Below are positions 8,235-15,251 of a stretch of 26,607 nt of DNA, in pieces. The position numbers and the translations under genes are program-made. The first letter of the stretch is position 1, and each line of letters opens with the position of its first letter. Source of the stretch: Hungatella sp. UBA3147 (GTDB taxonomy: Bacteria; Bacillota; Clostridia; Lachnospirales; Lachnospiraceae). Location of the stretch: NCBI GenBank assembly GCA_002365025.1, contig DEYX01000032.1, positions 1 to 26,607 on the forward strand, given 5' to 3'. Under the pieces are notes generated by a model. It was not told the DNA's origin. It saw only the letters and a list, made by a program, of their open reading frames with translations, and did not search any database.

Positions 8235-8272
8235 GAGGCTGCATAACGAACGGAAGTTGGTTATGCAGCTTC
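8235..8272. terminator. Bidirectional terminator between hcp and the NTF2-like gene
   Basis: GCTGCATAAC and GTTATGCAGC form a 10-bp stem, extended by A-T and G-T pairs, with a 12-base loop. T-rich sequence follows in both directions (CCCTGTTTTATTT to the right, TCTCTTTTTATT on the other strand). Confidence 0.85.
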
Positions 8273-8278
8273 CCTGTT

Positions 8279-8650
8279 TTATTTCTCATAGGGAAAATAA
8301 TGTTCTGCTTTCGATTGAAATTCTTTCAATTCTTTGATTTTCCTATTATCATCAAAGTCAATCATTGAAACTCCGTCAAATCCATCGATTATATTGTTAT
8401 AATTGCATTTAAAATACCATTCCGCAACAATTGTATTTCCTTCTGAAACAAACCGCTTAATCGCCCACTCTAAAACAGTTCCCGCTTTATTCCAATCAGC
8501 AAACCACTTTAAAACCTGTTCGATTCCATGATATTCCGGACCATAACATTCGCTGTATATAATGTCGTCTGATAAGACTGTCCTTAGTACGTCCGCATCA
8601 TTTTCGATCCATGCCTGAAAATAACGTTCAACTAATTTTCTCTTCCACAT
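8279..8650 (-). CDS. NTF2-like / SnoaL-type protein
   Basis: This 123-residue protein has the cone-shaped NTF2-like layout: an N-terminal helix (KRKLVERYFQAWIENDADVL), LRTVLSDDIIYSECYGPEYHGIE, a helix with WFADWNKAG, then paired strands (TIVAEWYFKCNY, DGVSMIDFDDNRKIKELKEF). Members range from ketosteroid-isomerase-like enzymes to ligand-binding proteins. Here the FDDNRKIKELKEFQSKAEHYFPY ending is typical of small uncharacterised SnoaL proteins. AGGAG precedes ATG 8650. It lies 44 bp downstream of the broken cytidine deaminase gene on the same strand. No substrate can be proposed. Confidence 0.8.
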   Translation of the reverse strand: MWKRKLVERYFQAWIENDADVLRTVLSDDIIYSECYGPEYHGIEQVLKWFADWNKAGTVLEWAIKRFVSEGNTIVAEWYFKCNYNNIIDGFDGVSMIDFDDNRKIKELKEFQSKAEHYFPYEK

Positions 8651-8694
8651 TTTTCACTCCTGTATTTCATTCATAGTCACATTTATCTGATGCC

Positions 8695-9101
8695 TTAGGT
8701 TTGATTAAAATAACTGTCTGTCCACCAATTCGGGCATAAATCGCCAAGTTTTACCGTTTCCAAAGTATCATAATCCATAAGTACATCAATATTTTTACTA
8801 TCCTTATCCAGCTGCATCATAAATTCCCTGCAGGCTCCGCAAGGGGGGCCGGCTTTTCCGTCAGGCATAATTGCCAGTACTTTCCTGATTTTGCTTTCCC
8901 CATGGGTTATCATATTTAAATAGCATTGCGTTCCGCACACATTCCAAGCGAAGAACTTGTATCAATGCAAACTCCGACAAAAATATGGTTATTTGCTGTT
9001 AATATAGCTGCAGCAACTCCGCCTGCTTCAATAAACGGCGAGATTGTTCTTGAATTTTGAACCTGCTTGGCCTTGCGATACATCTCACTCCATATGCTCA
9101 T
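8695..9101 (-). pseudogene. Cytidine deaminase-family gene with a frameshift
   Basis: Two consecutive reading frames together give one cytidine/blasticidin-type deaminase of ~135 residues. The first, from ATG 9101 (AAAGGAG just upstream), carries the catalytic zinc motif MCAERNA and then stops. The second carries NMITHGES, the second zinc motif PPCGACREF, and the C-terminal LCPNWWTDSYF. Zinc-dependent deaminases of this family convert cytidine to uridine. Restoring a single T in the short T run at 8915-8917 (minus strand GCTATTT|AAATATG) would join the halves as AERNAILNMITHG, exactly as in the family. So this is one gene with a one-base deletion, or a sequencing error in a short homopolymer. 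An alternative start at 9131 lacks a ribosome site. Confidence 0.8.
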
Positions 9102-9222
9102 CAATTTTTCTCCTTTACCAAATATATTCAATACCTGTCAACGTCTCCTGTTATCAAAAAATGTATCATATTTTTTCTCATACTTCCATACATTTATAAA
9201 TACTTTACTGAAAAATGGAAAA

Positions 9223-9265
9223 TGTTGTAATCACAACATACAGGAAACCATGAAAGTGGTATTCT
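9223..9265 (+). promoter_or_regulatory. Ferredoxin promoter: dyad matching the hcp promoter
   Basis: TGTTGTAATCACAACA (9223-9238) is an inverted repeat with arms TGTTGT and ACAACA. TATTCT, preceded by TGG, begins at 9260, 37 bp after the dyad start, the same offset as in hcp. AGTGGTAT spans the -10 in both promoters. Two promoters sharing both operator and spacing point to one activator. Confidence 0.65.
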
Positions 9266-9353
9266 GAAAAAAATAAAACATATCTTTGGAAAATGGATAA
9301 TTTTTAAAGAAATTACCAACAATAAAGATATCTTTGGGAAAGGAGTTGTTGAT

Positions 9354-9542
9354 ATGAAAGCAACGGTAGATAGAGAGGGGTGTATTGAATGCGGGCTGTG
9401 TGCATCGATTTGTCCCGAGGTGTTCCGAATGGGGGATGACGGACCCGCTGAAGCATATGTTGATGAAGTGCCGGAGTCTGCGGAGCAAACGGCAGTTGAA
9501 GCACAAGAGGGCTGTCCTGTTTCAGTAATAACAGTAGAATAA
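9354..9542 (+). CDS. Small [4Fe-4S] ferredoxin
   Basis: The 62-residue protein shows C10, C13 and C16 (GCIECGLC) with C20-P21, and a last C54 in EGCPVSVI. This is the pattern of a mono-cluster ferredoxin of the Desulfovibrio/Bacillus kind, with C10, C13, C16 and C54 as cluster ligands. The second CxxCxxC of clostridial two-cluster ferredoxins is missing; the middle region is acidic (DDGPAEAYVDEVPESAE), as expected for docking to redox partners. GGAAAGGAG precedes ATG 9354. It has its own promoter, matching that of hcp, and a strong terminator 10 bp after the stop. Electron delivery to Hcp is a reasonable inference from the shared control; other partners cannot be excluded. Confidence 0.9.
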   Translation: MKATVDREGCIECGLCASICPEVFRMGDDGPAEAYVDEVPESAEQTAVEAQEGCPVSVITVE

Positions 9543-9551
9543 TAGGGAAGA

Positions 9552-9598
9552 GCGCCTCCTTCTGAGGGAAATGATCCAATCAGACGGGGGCGTTTTTT
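9552..9598 (+). terminator. Intrinsic terminator after ferredoxin
   Basis: The arms at 9552-9565 and 9580-9593 form a ~14-bp stem (GCGCCTCC pairing with GGGGGCGT, one mismatch) with a 14-base loop, followed by TTTTTT. The DUF438 gene begins 46 bp later without a clear promoter of its own, so read-through may express it. Confidence 0.85.
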
Positions 9599-9643
9599 AT
9601 ATAGTGGGAAGTGGATTCAGGCCGTGGAAGAAGGAGGAATACT

Positions 9644-10864
9644 ATGAGTGAATATATTAACAATCGTGAAATGAGGCAAAAAGCGATTAAAGAGATCATT
9701 AAAAAGCTTCATGAAGGAAAATCAGTGGAAGAGGTAAAGCAGCTGTTTGAGGAGGCTTTTCAAGGTGTGTCTGCCTCTGAAATTTCTGCGGCTGAGGCTG
9801 CTCTGATTGCAGATGGTCTGCCGGTGGAGGAGGTACAGAAGCTTTGTGATGTACACGCTTTGGTTTTTAAAGGCTCTATTGAAGAAATCCATCAGCCGGA
9901 TGATCCAACCTTAATTCCTGGACACCCGTTAAATGTGCTGGTCAGAGAAAATAATAAAATTACTCATATTATTGAAAACGGAATACGCCCGTATCTGGTT
10001 CTGACAAAAGAGAATGTTAAGGAAGAATTTTCAAAGCTTAAGGAAGGCGTAAATCAATTAAAAGACTTATCCGTTCATTATGGGAAGAAGGAAAATCTGC
10101 TGTTTCCATACATGGAGAAATACGGAATCACGGCACCTCCAAAGGTCATGTGGGGAGTGGATGATGAGATTAGGAATCAAGTGAAAGAAACAGTGGATTT
10201 GCTTGATCAAAAGGGAAAAATCAATGAATCCCTGATACAGAAGATTGAAAAATTACTGGATAAGATTACGGAAATGATTTTTAAAGAAGAAAATATCATG
10301 GTTCCCATGCTTTTAGAACAGCTGACTCAGGAAGAGTGGAAAACAATAGCTGATGAAAGCGGAGAAATAGGTTTTATGATCGACCATGTTCCGCAATGGA
10401 ATCCGGCCGCAGCCGACAGGGAAAAGGATAAGACGGAGATAAAGGAAGCGGGAGAAGCAGATCTTATAAAGCTTCCTTCCGGGGAATTTAAGTTAGAAGA
10501 GCTGACTTCCATGTTAAATACGCTTCCCTTTGACATTACCTTTGTAAATAAGGATGATGTGGTAAAGTATTTTTCAGAAGGAAAGGAGCGGGCTTTCCCG
10601 AGAACAAAAGCCATTATCGGAAGAAATGTTTCCAACTGCCATCCGCCGGCCAGTGTTCATATTGTTGAAAAGATTGTTGAGGATTTCAAAACCGGAAAGA
10701 AAGACCAGGAAGACTTCTGGATCAAAATGGCTGGAAAATATATTCTGATCCGCTATTATGCGGTGAGAAGTTATGAAGGAGAATATCTTGGTGTTCTGGA
10801 AGTAACCCAGGACATAAAAACAATACAGGAGATTACCGGTGAAAAGCGGTTGATTACTGAATAG
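9644..10864 (+). CDS. DUF438 - hemerythrin-like - PAS domain protein
   Basis: From ATG 9644 (AAGGAGG six bases upstream; preferred over GTG 9611) the protein has 406 residues. Residues ~1-75 are DUF438 (EIIKKLHEGKSVEEVKQLFEEAF, then SAAEAALIADGLPVEEVQKLCD). Residues ~90-240 are a hemerythrin-like four-helix bundle with iron-ligand-type residues in HPLNVLVREN, ITHIIENGI, VHYGKKENLLFPYME and EENIMVPM. Residues ~280-400 are a PAS domain with ITFVNKDDVVKYFS and the family-typical RNVSNCHPPASVH. Such proteins are cytoplasmic sensors or iron-protective proteins reacting with O2 or NO. Lying next to ferredoxin and near hcp, a role in nitrosative or oxygen stress is likely. It has no output domain, so it either signals through a partner or acts as a scavenger. 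Confidence 0.9.
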   Translation: MSEYINNREMRQKAIKEIIKKLHEGKSVEEVKQLFEEAFQGVSASEISAAEAALIADGLPVEEVQKLCDVHALVFKGSIEEIHQPDDPTLIPGHPLNVLVRENNKITHIIENGIRPYLVLTKENVKEEFSKLKEGVNQLKDLSVHYGKKENLLFPYMEKYGITAPPKVMWGVDDEIRNQVKETVDLLDQKGKINESLIQKIEKLLDKITEMIFKEENIMVPMLLEQLTQEEWKTIADESGEIGFMIDHVPQWNPAAADREKDKTEIKEAGEADLIKLPSGEFKLEELTSMLNTLPFDITFVNKDDVVKYFSEGKERAFPRTKAIIGRNVSNCHPPASVHIVEKIVEDFKTGKKDQEDFWIKMAGKYILIRYYAVRSYEGEYLGVLEVTQDIKTIQEITGEKRLITE

Positions 10865-10885
10865 AAGTTCCATATATATAGCCGT

Positions 10886-10921
10886 CCGGCCAGAGTTTTT
10901 TTATGCTCTGGCCGGTTTTTT
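10886..10921 (+). terminator. Intrinsic terminator after the DUF438 gene
   Basis: CCGGCCAGAG and CTCTGGCCGG form a perfect 10-bp stem with a 10-base T-rich loop, followed by TTTTTT. Confidence 0.92.
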
Positions 10922-11391
10922 GAGTCCTTCTATTGACTTGTGATAGAAAAATTTTATTATAATAATCAGAATATAAATGAAAAAGATCGTATGAATTATG
11001 GGTAATTTAATTAATTAACACAATAAAATAATTAAAAAAACGCAGTATATTTGGTACTGCGGTTACAAAATTATGTACATTTCGACAATATTCATTATAC
11101 AACAGAAAAATATTATTTGTCAATTATCAATTAAATTTATAATTGAGGCAATAAAGAAGAATTTTTGTTTGAATTATTGTGCCGGATCGAGAATATTTTT
11201 GGGGAAAATTGTATATAAGCCGTCAATAACATCGTCATATGGCGGATCTGTGTTTTTTTCTTTTCCATGTGATGATAACAAAGCGTACTGTGCCGGCGCT
11301 TTACTGTGTAAAAAATGTAACTATACTGTAGGATACTTTACCACAATAAATTCTGCGGGCTGAAAATAAAAGCCGTCATGACTCAAGAGCC
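10922..11391. other. AT-rich stretch without a convincing protein gene
   Basis: No frame here has a ribosome site plus recognisable protein sequence. A 96-codon plus-strand frame from 11073 lacks both. On the minus strand a ~44-codon open stretch ending near 11170 (with HGKEKNTDPPYDDVIDG and FPKNILDPAQ) looks more protein-like and may be the tail of a lost gene. The one well-formed element is the minus-strand small-RNA candidate at 11034-11123. The stretch ends at the abrupt start of a chemoreceptor that lacks its N-terminus, so part of it may be the scar of a deletion. Confidence 0.5.
11034..11123 (-). ncRNA. Orphan small-RNA candidate with its own promoter and terminator
   Basis: On the minus strand, TTGACA (11123-11118) and TATAAT (11099-11094), both perfect consensus hexamers, are 18 bp apart. 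Transcription would start near 11087. About 26 bases later the stem CGCAGTA / TACTGCG (11061-11055 and 11047-11041, 7-base loop) is followed by seven T residues (11040-11034), a standard intrinsic terminator. The predicted RNA is about 54 nt. It contains only a five-codon frame without a ribosome site, so it is not a peptide gene. No known RNA family was recognised. The prediction rests only on these signals; the promoter could be the remnant of a lost gene. Confidence 0.45.
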
Positions 11392-12870
11392 ATGGTAATT
11401 TATACGGGAGATGCCCAAAAGCTTGATGAACTGAAGCAAAGCTTTGACAGTGGGTCGGAAAAGTTTTTAACCAGCATAGAGGCTTACCGCAAGACTATAA
11501 CCAATACGGAATCCTTTACCCTTTTAGATGAGTCTGTTTCGCTGTTTAATGAATCCTTTAAACCAGCCGTAGAGAAGTGTATGGATGAGGCAAAGGCAGG
11601 GAATGAGACTGCCGCATGGGAGGCACTTCTTCTGGAAACTAATAATATTCAAAAGATGTTTGATAATTTCAACAAATTAATCGACAACCGGATGGATGAA
11701 GCTGGAAGGACCAATGATTCCAATCATGATACTGCATTGTGGCTGACCGCTGTTCTGGTTCTTTTTGTTGTATTTGGAGCCGGTACAGCAGTATTTTTAG
11801 GGGCAAGAATCTCAAAAATGATCAGTCAGCCAATTGAGCAGGTTGTGGATGCCGCCAACCGGATCGCATTAGGGCATGTGGATGTGGCGCTTGGCAGTGT
11901 TGATTCAAAGGATGAAACCGGCCAGCTTGCCAATGCCTTTACTAAGATGATCGACAGCATTGGAAAACAGGTGGATGCAGCCGACAGGATCAGCAATGGA
12001 GATTTTTCCAATGAGATACCCCTTCGTTCCGACCAGGACATCCTTGGGCTTGCGCTGCAGAAAATCAGAAAAGATTTAAACCACACACTGTTATTAATAA
12101 GCACAGCATCCGATCAGGTCAATGCAGGGGCAGAACAGGTTTCCTCTGCGGCACAGGCTCTGGCCTCCGGAACTGCGGAGCAGGCAGCTACGATTGAGGA
12201 ACTGAATGCTTCCGTCAGCAGCGTGGCGGAGCAGGCAGAAGAAAATGCAAAAAATGTTCAAAGGGCTGCTGATTATGTAGGGCAGGCCGGTGACGGTGTC
12301 AATGAAAGCAACGAATACATGCGAAAGCTGAATGGGGCCATGAAGGAAATCGGATCCGCCTCTGATAAAATATCAAACATCACGAAAGTGATTGAGGATA
12401 TTGCATTCCAGACGAACATTCTTGCGCTCAATGCGGCTGTGGAATCTGCCCGCGCAGGAGAGGCTGGCAAAGGATTCGCAGTGGTTGCAGATGAAGTCAG
12501 GAGCCTCGCCGGAAAATCTGCGGAAGCAGCAAAGCAGACGGCTGATTTGATCAGATATTCGGTGACCAGTGTTTCAGAGGGTGAGAAATTAGCCGATGAG
12601 ACGGCAAAGGTTCTTCAGGGAGTTGCGGAGCAGGCGCAGTTTGTGGAACAAGCGATTAGAGGGATCGAGGAATCCTCTTCCCAGCAGGTACAGGTGATAG
12701 AACAGATCAATCAGGGCTTATACCAGGTATCGGCAGTTGTTCAGACAAACGCTGCGACCGCAGAAGAGAGTTCTTCTTCCAGTGAAGAACTGGCTGCCCA
12801 GGCGCAGATGCTTCAGCAGGAAGTGGGCAGATTCAGACTCTTTAAAGAAGATTCACTGCATACTTGTTAA
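11392..12870 (+). CDS. Methyl-accepting chemotaxis protein, N-terminus missing
   Basis: The frame gives 492 residues. Residues ~1-110 are helical and match the second half of a four-helix-bundle ligand domain. A membrane helix follows (~117-138, LTAVLVLFVVFGAGTAVFLG), then a HAMP domain with a second HAMP-like repeat (DRISNGDFSNEIPLRSDQD). The signalling domain includes the invariant hairpin tip IAFQTNILALNAAVESARAG followed by GKGFAVVADEVRSLA. Chemoreceptors normally begin with a basic tail and a first membrane helix; neither is present, and ATG 11392 has no good ribosome site. The frame is closed by a TAA at 11347. The gene therefore looks 5'-truncated. If made, the protein would have its ligand region on the wrong side of the membrane or be unstable. 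A perfect match of the tip motif shows the domain was functional until recently. Confidence 0.85.
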   Translation: MVIYTGDAQKLDELKQSFDSGSEKFLTSIEAYRKTITNTESFTLLDESVSLFNESFKPAVEKCMDEAKAGNETAAWEALLLETNNIQKMFDNFNKLIDNRMDEAGRTNDSNHDTALWLTAVLVLFVVFGAGTAVFLGARISKMISQPIEQVVDAANRIALGHVDVALGSVDSKDETGQLANAFTKMIDSIGKQVDAADRISNGDFSNEIPLRSDQDILGLALQKIRKDLNHTLLLISTASDQVNAGAEQVSSAAQALASGTAEQAATIEELNASVSSVAEQAEENAKNVQRAADYVGQAGDGVNESNEYMRKLNGAMKEIGSASDKISNITKVIEDIAFQTNILALNAAVESARAGEAGKGFAVVADEVRSLAGKSAEAAKQTADLIRYSVTSVSEGEKLADETAKVLQGVAEQAQFVEQAIRGIEESSSQQVQVIEQINQGLYQVSAVVQTNAATAEESSSSSEELAAQAQMLQQEVGRFRLFKEDSLHTC

Positions 12871-12965
12871 AGGAGAGCAGACTTTACCCCAAGGTCGTAT
12901 CTGTGGAGAACGCAGCCTTTATGGGAGAAAGATATGGAGCTATAAGAAAATATTATAATTCAGAA

Positions 12966-13019
12966 AACGGATGAAGCGATATAACTTATTCGCATCATCC
13001 GTTATTTGTATCTTTTTTT
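12966..13019 (+). terminator. Intrinsic terminator after the chemoreceptor
   Basis: AACGGATGAAGCGA (from 12966) pairs with TCGCATCATCCGTT (to 13003) with one mismatch, followed by ATTTGTATCTTTTTTT. Confidence 0.8.
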
Positions 13020-13135
13020 GCAGTCCCTTGTCCAGAGTGTGTATTTGAAGAACCTTCTACAAGTCCAAATTCCACAAGTAAATCTCCTGATGGTGCTTTA
13101 TTTTCTGTACATATGTAAATATGGTCAATTTCTAT
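12995..13135 (-). pseudogene. N-terminal fragment of a VOC/glyoxalase-like gene, start codon lost
   Basis: On the minus strand, an open frame from 13135 reads IEIDHIYICTENKAPSG, then DLLVEFGLVEGSSNTHSGQGTA, and after 13019 turns into sequence of the chemoreceptor terminator and stops. The pattern DHIFICT...LVEFGLxEGSSNTHPGQGTANRRFFF is, from memory, the N-terminus of a VOC-superfamily protein of about 200 residues. A ribosome site (GGGGGAG) lies five bases before the first codon, which is ATA where ATG would be expected. So both the start codon and everything after about residue 40 are lost. It sits 48 bp downstream of the GyrI-like gene on the same strand and was probably its operon partner. 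Confidence 0.6.
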
Positions 13136-13182
13136 ACAATCTCCCCCTTATTAAATACCCAACACTTCATTCATCTCTCGCA

Positions 13183-13815
13183 TTACTTGATAATCGGATA
13201 GCGAATTATTGTCTTCAATTTTTCGGGAGATGTTTTACGCGGGTCGTTTAGATACAATTCATGATGTTTGCGAGTGGCAGAAAGATCAATCCTATAACCC
13301 GAATCTGCAACGAATGCTTTCAGGGCGTGAATTGTTGCCGGTTCGCTATCATAGGAGCCGGTGTGCATAACCTGAGCGCAAAGCCCCTCGGTGTAAACGT
13401 CAAGCCGCGCAATCGAAGAATCAAGACTGGGCTTCTTTTTTGAAAGGTGGATTTTCACCTCTTCAAAGACTTCTGGCGTAACGAACTCCGGCATTCGCAT
13501 CATGGATGTCCAACAAAACGCGCTCTTATCTGTTATGCCTGTTTCAACGACGCCTGTATCCGTTGACCACAAACCTTCCAGTGGGGGAACAACAAAATCA
13601 TAATACCCTTTGGGCTGTCTGCCGCCCATTTTGCTCATTTTTACAGTATAGGCCAAACCATAGAGGACTTGTACTGCTGTCTGATATGCCTCACTGGTAT
13701 TTGGGTCACCGTGCCCATCAGTCATAATGAAAGTCATTTCCGGCACTTCGATGATGGCTGGTTTCGTGCCGGGTTGGTATAAATCCTTTTCCATCTTTTT
13801 GAAATCAATTGCCAT
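13183..13815 (-). CDS. GyrI-like small-molecule-binding protein
   Basis: The 210-residue protein matches the stand-alone GyrI-like group: the N-terminal IDFKKMEKDLYQPGTKPAIIEVP, then MTFIMTDGHGDPNTSEAYQTAVQ, YYDFVVPPLEGLW, FCWTSMMRMPEFVT, and late QVMHTGSYDSEPATIHAL with DPRKTSPEKLKTIIRYP. These soluble proteins share the SOUL/GyrI fold of the effector domain of BmrR/AraC-type regulators but have no DNA-binding part; some hydrolyse or bind small hydrophobic compounds. AAAGGTGG precedes ATG 13815. A broken VOC-family gene follows on the same strand. The ligand is unknown. Confidence 0.88.
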   Translation of the reverse strand: MAIDFKKMEKDLYQPGTKPAIIEVPEMTFIMTDGHGDPNTSEAYQTAVQVLYGLAYTVKMSKMGGRQPKGYYDFVVPPLEGLWSTDTGVVETGITDKSAFCWTSMMRMPEFVTPEVFEEVKIHLSKKKPSLDSSIARLDVYTEGLCAQVMHTGSYDSEPATIHALKAFVADSGYRIDLSATRKHHELYLNDPRKTSPEKLKTIIRYPIIK

Positions 13816-13966
13816 AAGTCATACCACCTTTCGTGTATATGATATACTTCTCTAAATTAAATTATATCATGTTTGCCTGCCTCAAAACAACGAATTTATA
13901 TGAATAATGAGTAAATTTGTTCCATTGAACGGAAAAGTCCCTGACAAAACAATCCGAAAGAATTGC

Positions 13967-13996
13967 TTTACAGCTTGCCTCCATATTATGTATAAT
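13967..13996 (+). promoter_or_regulatory. Predicted promoter of the chorismate mutase-shikimate kinase gene
   Basis: TTTACA at 13967 and TATAAT at 13991, 18 bp apart, end 44 bp before ATG 14041. Confidence 0.6.
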
Positions 13997-14040
13997 GTAA
14001 AAAATATAAAGGAACGATAATATAAATATGGAGAGACAGT

Positions 14041-14823
14041 ATGAGAGAACTGAATGAAATAAAAAAAGATTTGAATCGCTGTGATGTGGAAATTTTAGAC
14101 CTTTTGATGCGGCGTCTTAGTTACGCAGCAGAGATTATGGAATACAAGAAGGAGCAAGGACTTTCTATATTTCAGATGGAAGAGGAGAAACTCCGGCACG
14201 AAATGCTTCTTGCCGAAATAGGATATTATGATTATTCTGACGAACTGTTAAGAATCTTCAAACAAATCGATGAGGAAAGCAAATGTGTACAGAGCAAAAG
14301 ACTGTTTGATCATAACATTGCTTTGATCGGATTTATGGGAACAGGAAAAAGTACGATATCCAAATACTTAAAGGATATGCTGGCCATGAAGGAAGTGGAT
14401 GTAGATGCCATGATCGTGGAGGACCAGAAGATGCCGATCCGGGATATATTTGAAAAATACGGAGAAGAGTACTTCAGGGACTGTGAAAGCAATGCGATCC
14501 TTAACCTGCAAAACTGCAGCCAGACTATTATTTCCTGTGGGGGCGGCGCGGTGATACGTGAGGAAAATGTTAAAAATCTTAAAAAGGGAAGTTGTATCGT
14601 ACTTCTAACTGCCAGACCTGAAACCATTTTAGAGAGGGTAAAGGATGATGGCGGGCGTCCAATTTTAAATGGAAATATGAATGTGGGATTCATAAAAGAA
14701 CTTATGGAAAAACGTAAGGATTTTTATGAAAAAGCAGCGGATATAATCGTAGAAACGGATCATAAAAGTGTACAGCAGATATGTGAAGAAATGATAGTTT
14801 CCCTGATTCAATTTGAACATTGA
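14041..14823 (+). CDS. Chorismate mutase - shikimate kinase fusion
   Basis: The 260-residue protein joins two steps of aromatic amino acid synthesis. Residues 1-~80 are an AroQ-type chorismate mutase: RELNEIKKDLNRCDVEILDL, LLMRRLSYAAEIMEYKK, with the conserved Arg and Lys pattern of the active site. Residues ~92-258 are shikimate kinase: the P-loop GFMGTGKST (97-105), VDVDAMI, the shikimate-binding arginine in EEYFRDCES, GGG (167-169), and lid residues in DDGGRPIL. Chorismate mutase converts chorismate to prephenate; shikimate kinase phosphorylates shikimate with ATP. These fusions are common in Clostridia. GGAGAG precedes ATG 14041 and a good promoter lies upstream. The last codons run into a truncated cheX fragment, so the natural C-terminus may have been altered by a deletion, although all known active-site motifs are present. 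Confidence 0.93.
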   Translation: MRELNEIKKDLNRCDVEILDLLMRRLSYAAEIMEYKKEQGLSIFQMEEEKLRHEMLLAEIGYYDYSDELLRIFKQIDEESKCVQSKRLFDHNIALIGFMGTGKSTISKYLKDMLAMKEVDVDAMIVEDQKMPIRDIFEKYGEEYFRDCESNAILNLQNCSQTIISCGGGAVIREENVKNLKKGSCIVLLTARPETILERVKDDGGRPILNGNMNVGFIKELMEKRKDFYEKAADIIVETDHKSVQQICEEMIVSLIQFEH

Positions 14824-15112
14824 CTTGTATCCCAATCCTTATGAGACATCTCTTGGCATCGTAAATATCATGAGCGGCATGGAATTTGATGCAGTGGATG
14901 AGTTTGTCACCTCTGCCGTATCTGAAGTTGCCAATATTATCAGCGGAAATGTTCTTACCATGCTTGCTGGTGAAGATCTGACCTGTGATATCCTTCCGCC
15001 GGTTTTACGTAAGCCGGACGAGAGCGGAGAATATACATTCCATACTGCCTGCTGTGTGACTACATCCATCGATGATGTTTGTCTGGATATAAGGCTTAGT
15101 CAGGCTGAGTAA
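14813..15112 (+). pseudogene. CheX-like chemotaxis phosphatase, 5'-truncated
   Basis: The frame yields 99 residues from a TTG at 14813 that overlaps the kinase gene by 11 bases and has no ribosome site. SLGIVNIMSGMEFDAVDEF followed by VTSAVSEVANIISGN and CDILPPVL matches the second half of CheX, including the helix with the E-x2-N phosphatase motif (EVAN). CheX dephosphorylates CheY-P and is about 150 residues long; the first ~70 residues are missing here. The fragment starts exactly where the kinase gene ends, so a deletion probably fused the two loci. If any product is made it would be by coupling to the upstream gene. With the chemoreceptor at 11392 this is the second chemotaxis gene in the window without its front end. 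Confidence 0.65.
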
Positions 15113-15131
15113 TTTTAAATACATAATTGAC

Positions 15132-15172
15132 ACGTGTATACCATTTGAATGAGTGGTATACACGTTTTTTTT
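15132..15172 (+). terminator. Intrinsic terminator after the cheX fragment
   Basis: ACGTGTATACCA and TGGTATACACGT form a perfect 12-bp stem with a 10-base loop, followed by eight T residues. Confidence 0.93.
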
Positions 15173-15251
15173 GAAAAAAATCTTATCTACACAACTTCTA
15201 CAAATCGCCCTGCTATTCTTTGTTTCAGAAATTGAAAAAGGAGGACAGACG

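Noticed and set aside
11073..11363. 96-codon plus-strand frame in the AT-rich gap
   Set aside because: It lacks a ribosome site, starts inside the small-RNA candidate region and resembles no protein family.
11340..11400. Possible riboswitch (c-di-GMP type) before the chemoreceptor
   Set aside because: The conserved core elements of GEMM-type aptamers (GGCAAA and GGACGCAAAGC-like strings) are absent.
12846..12959. Short plus-strand frame after the chemoreceptor that reads protein-like (ending VSVENAAFMGERYGAIRKYY)
   Set aside because: It has no start of its own and I could not assign a family. It could be the tail of a lost gene but is too short to claim.
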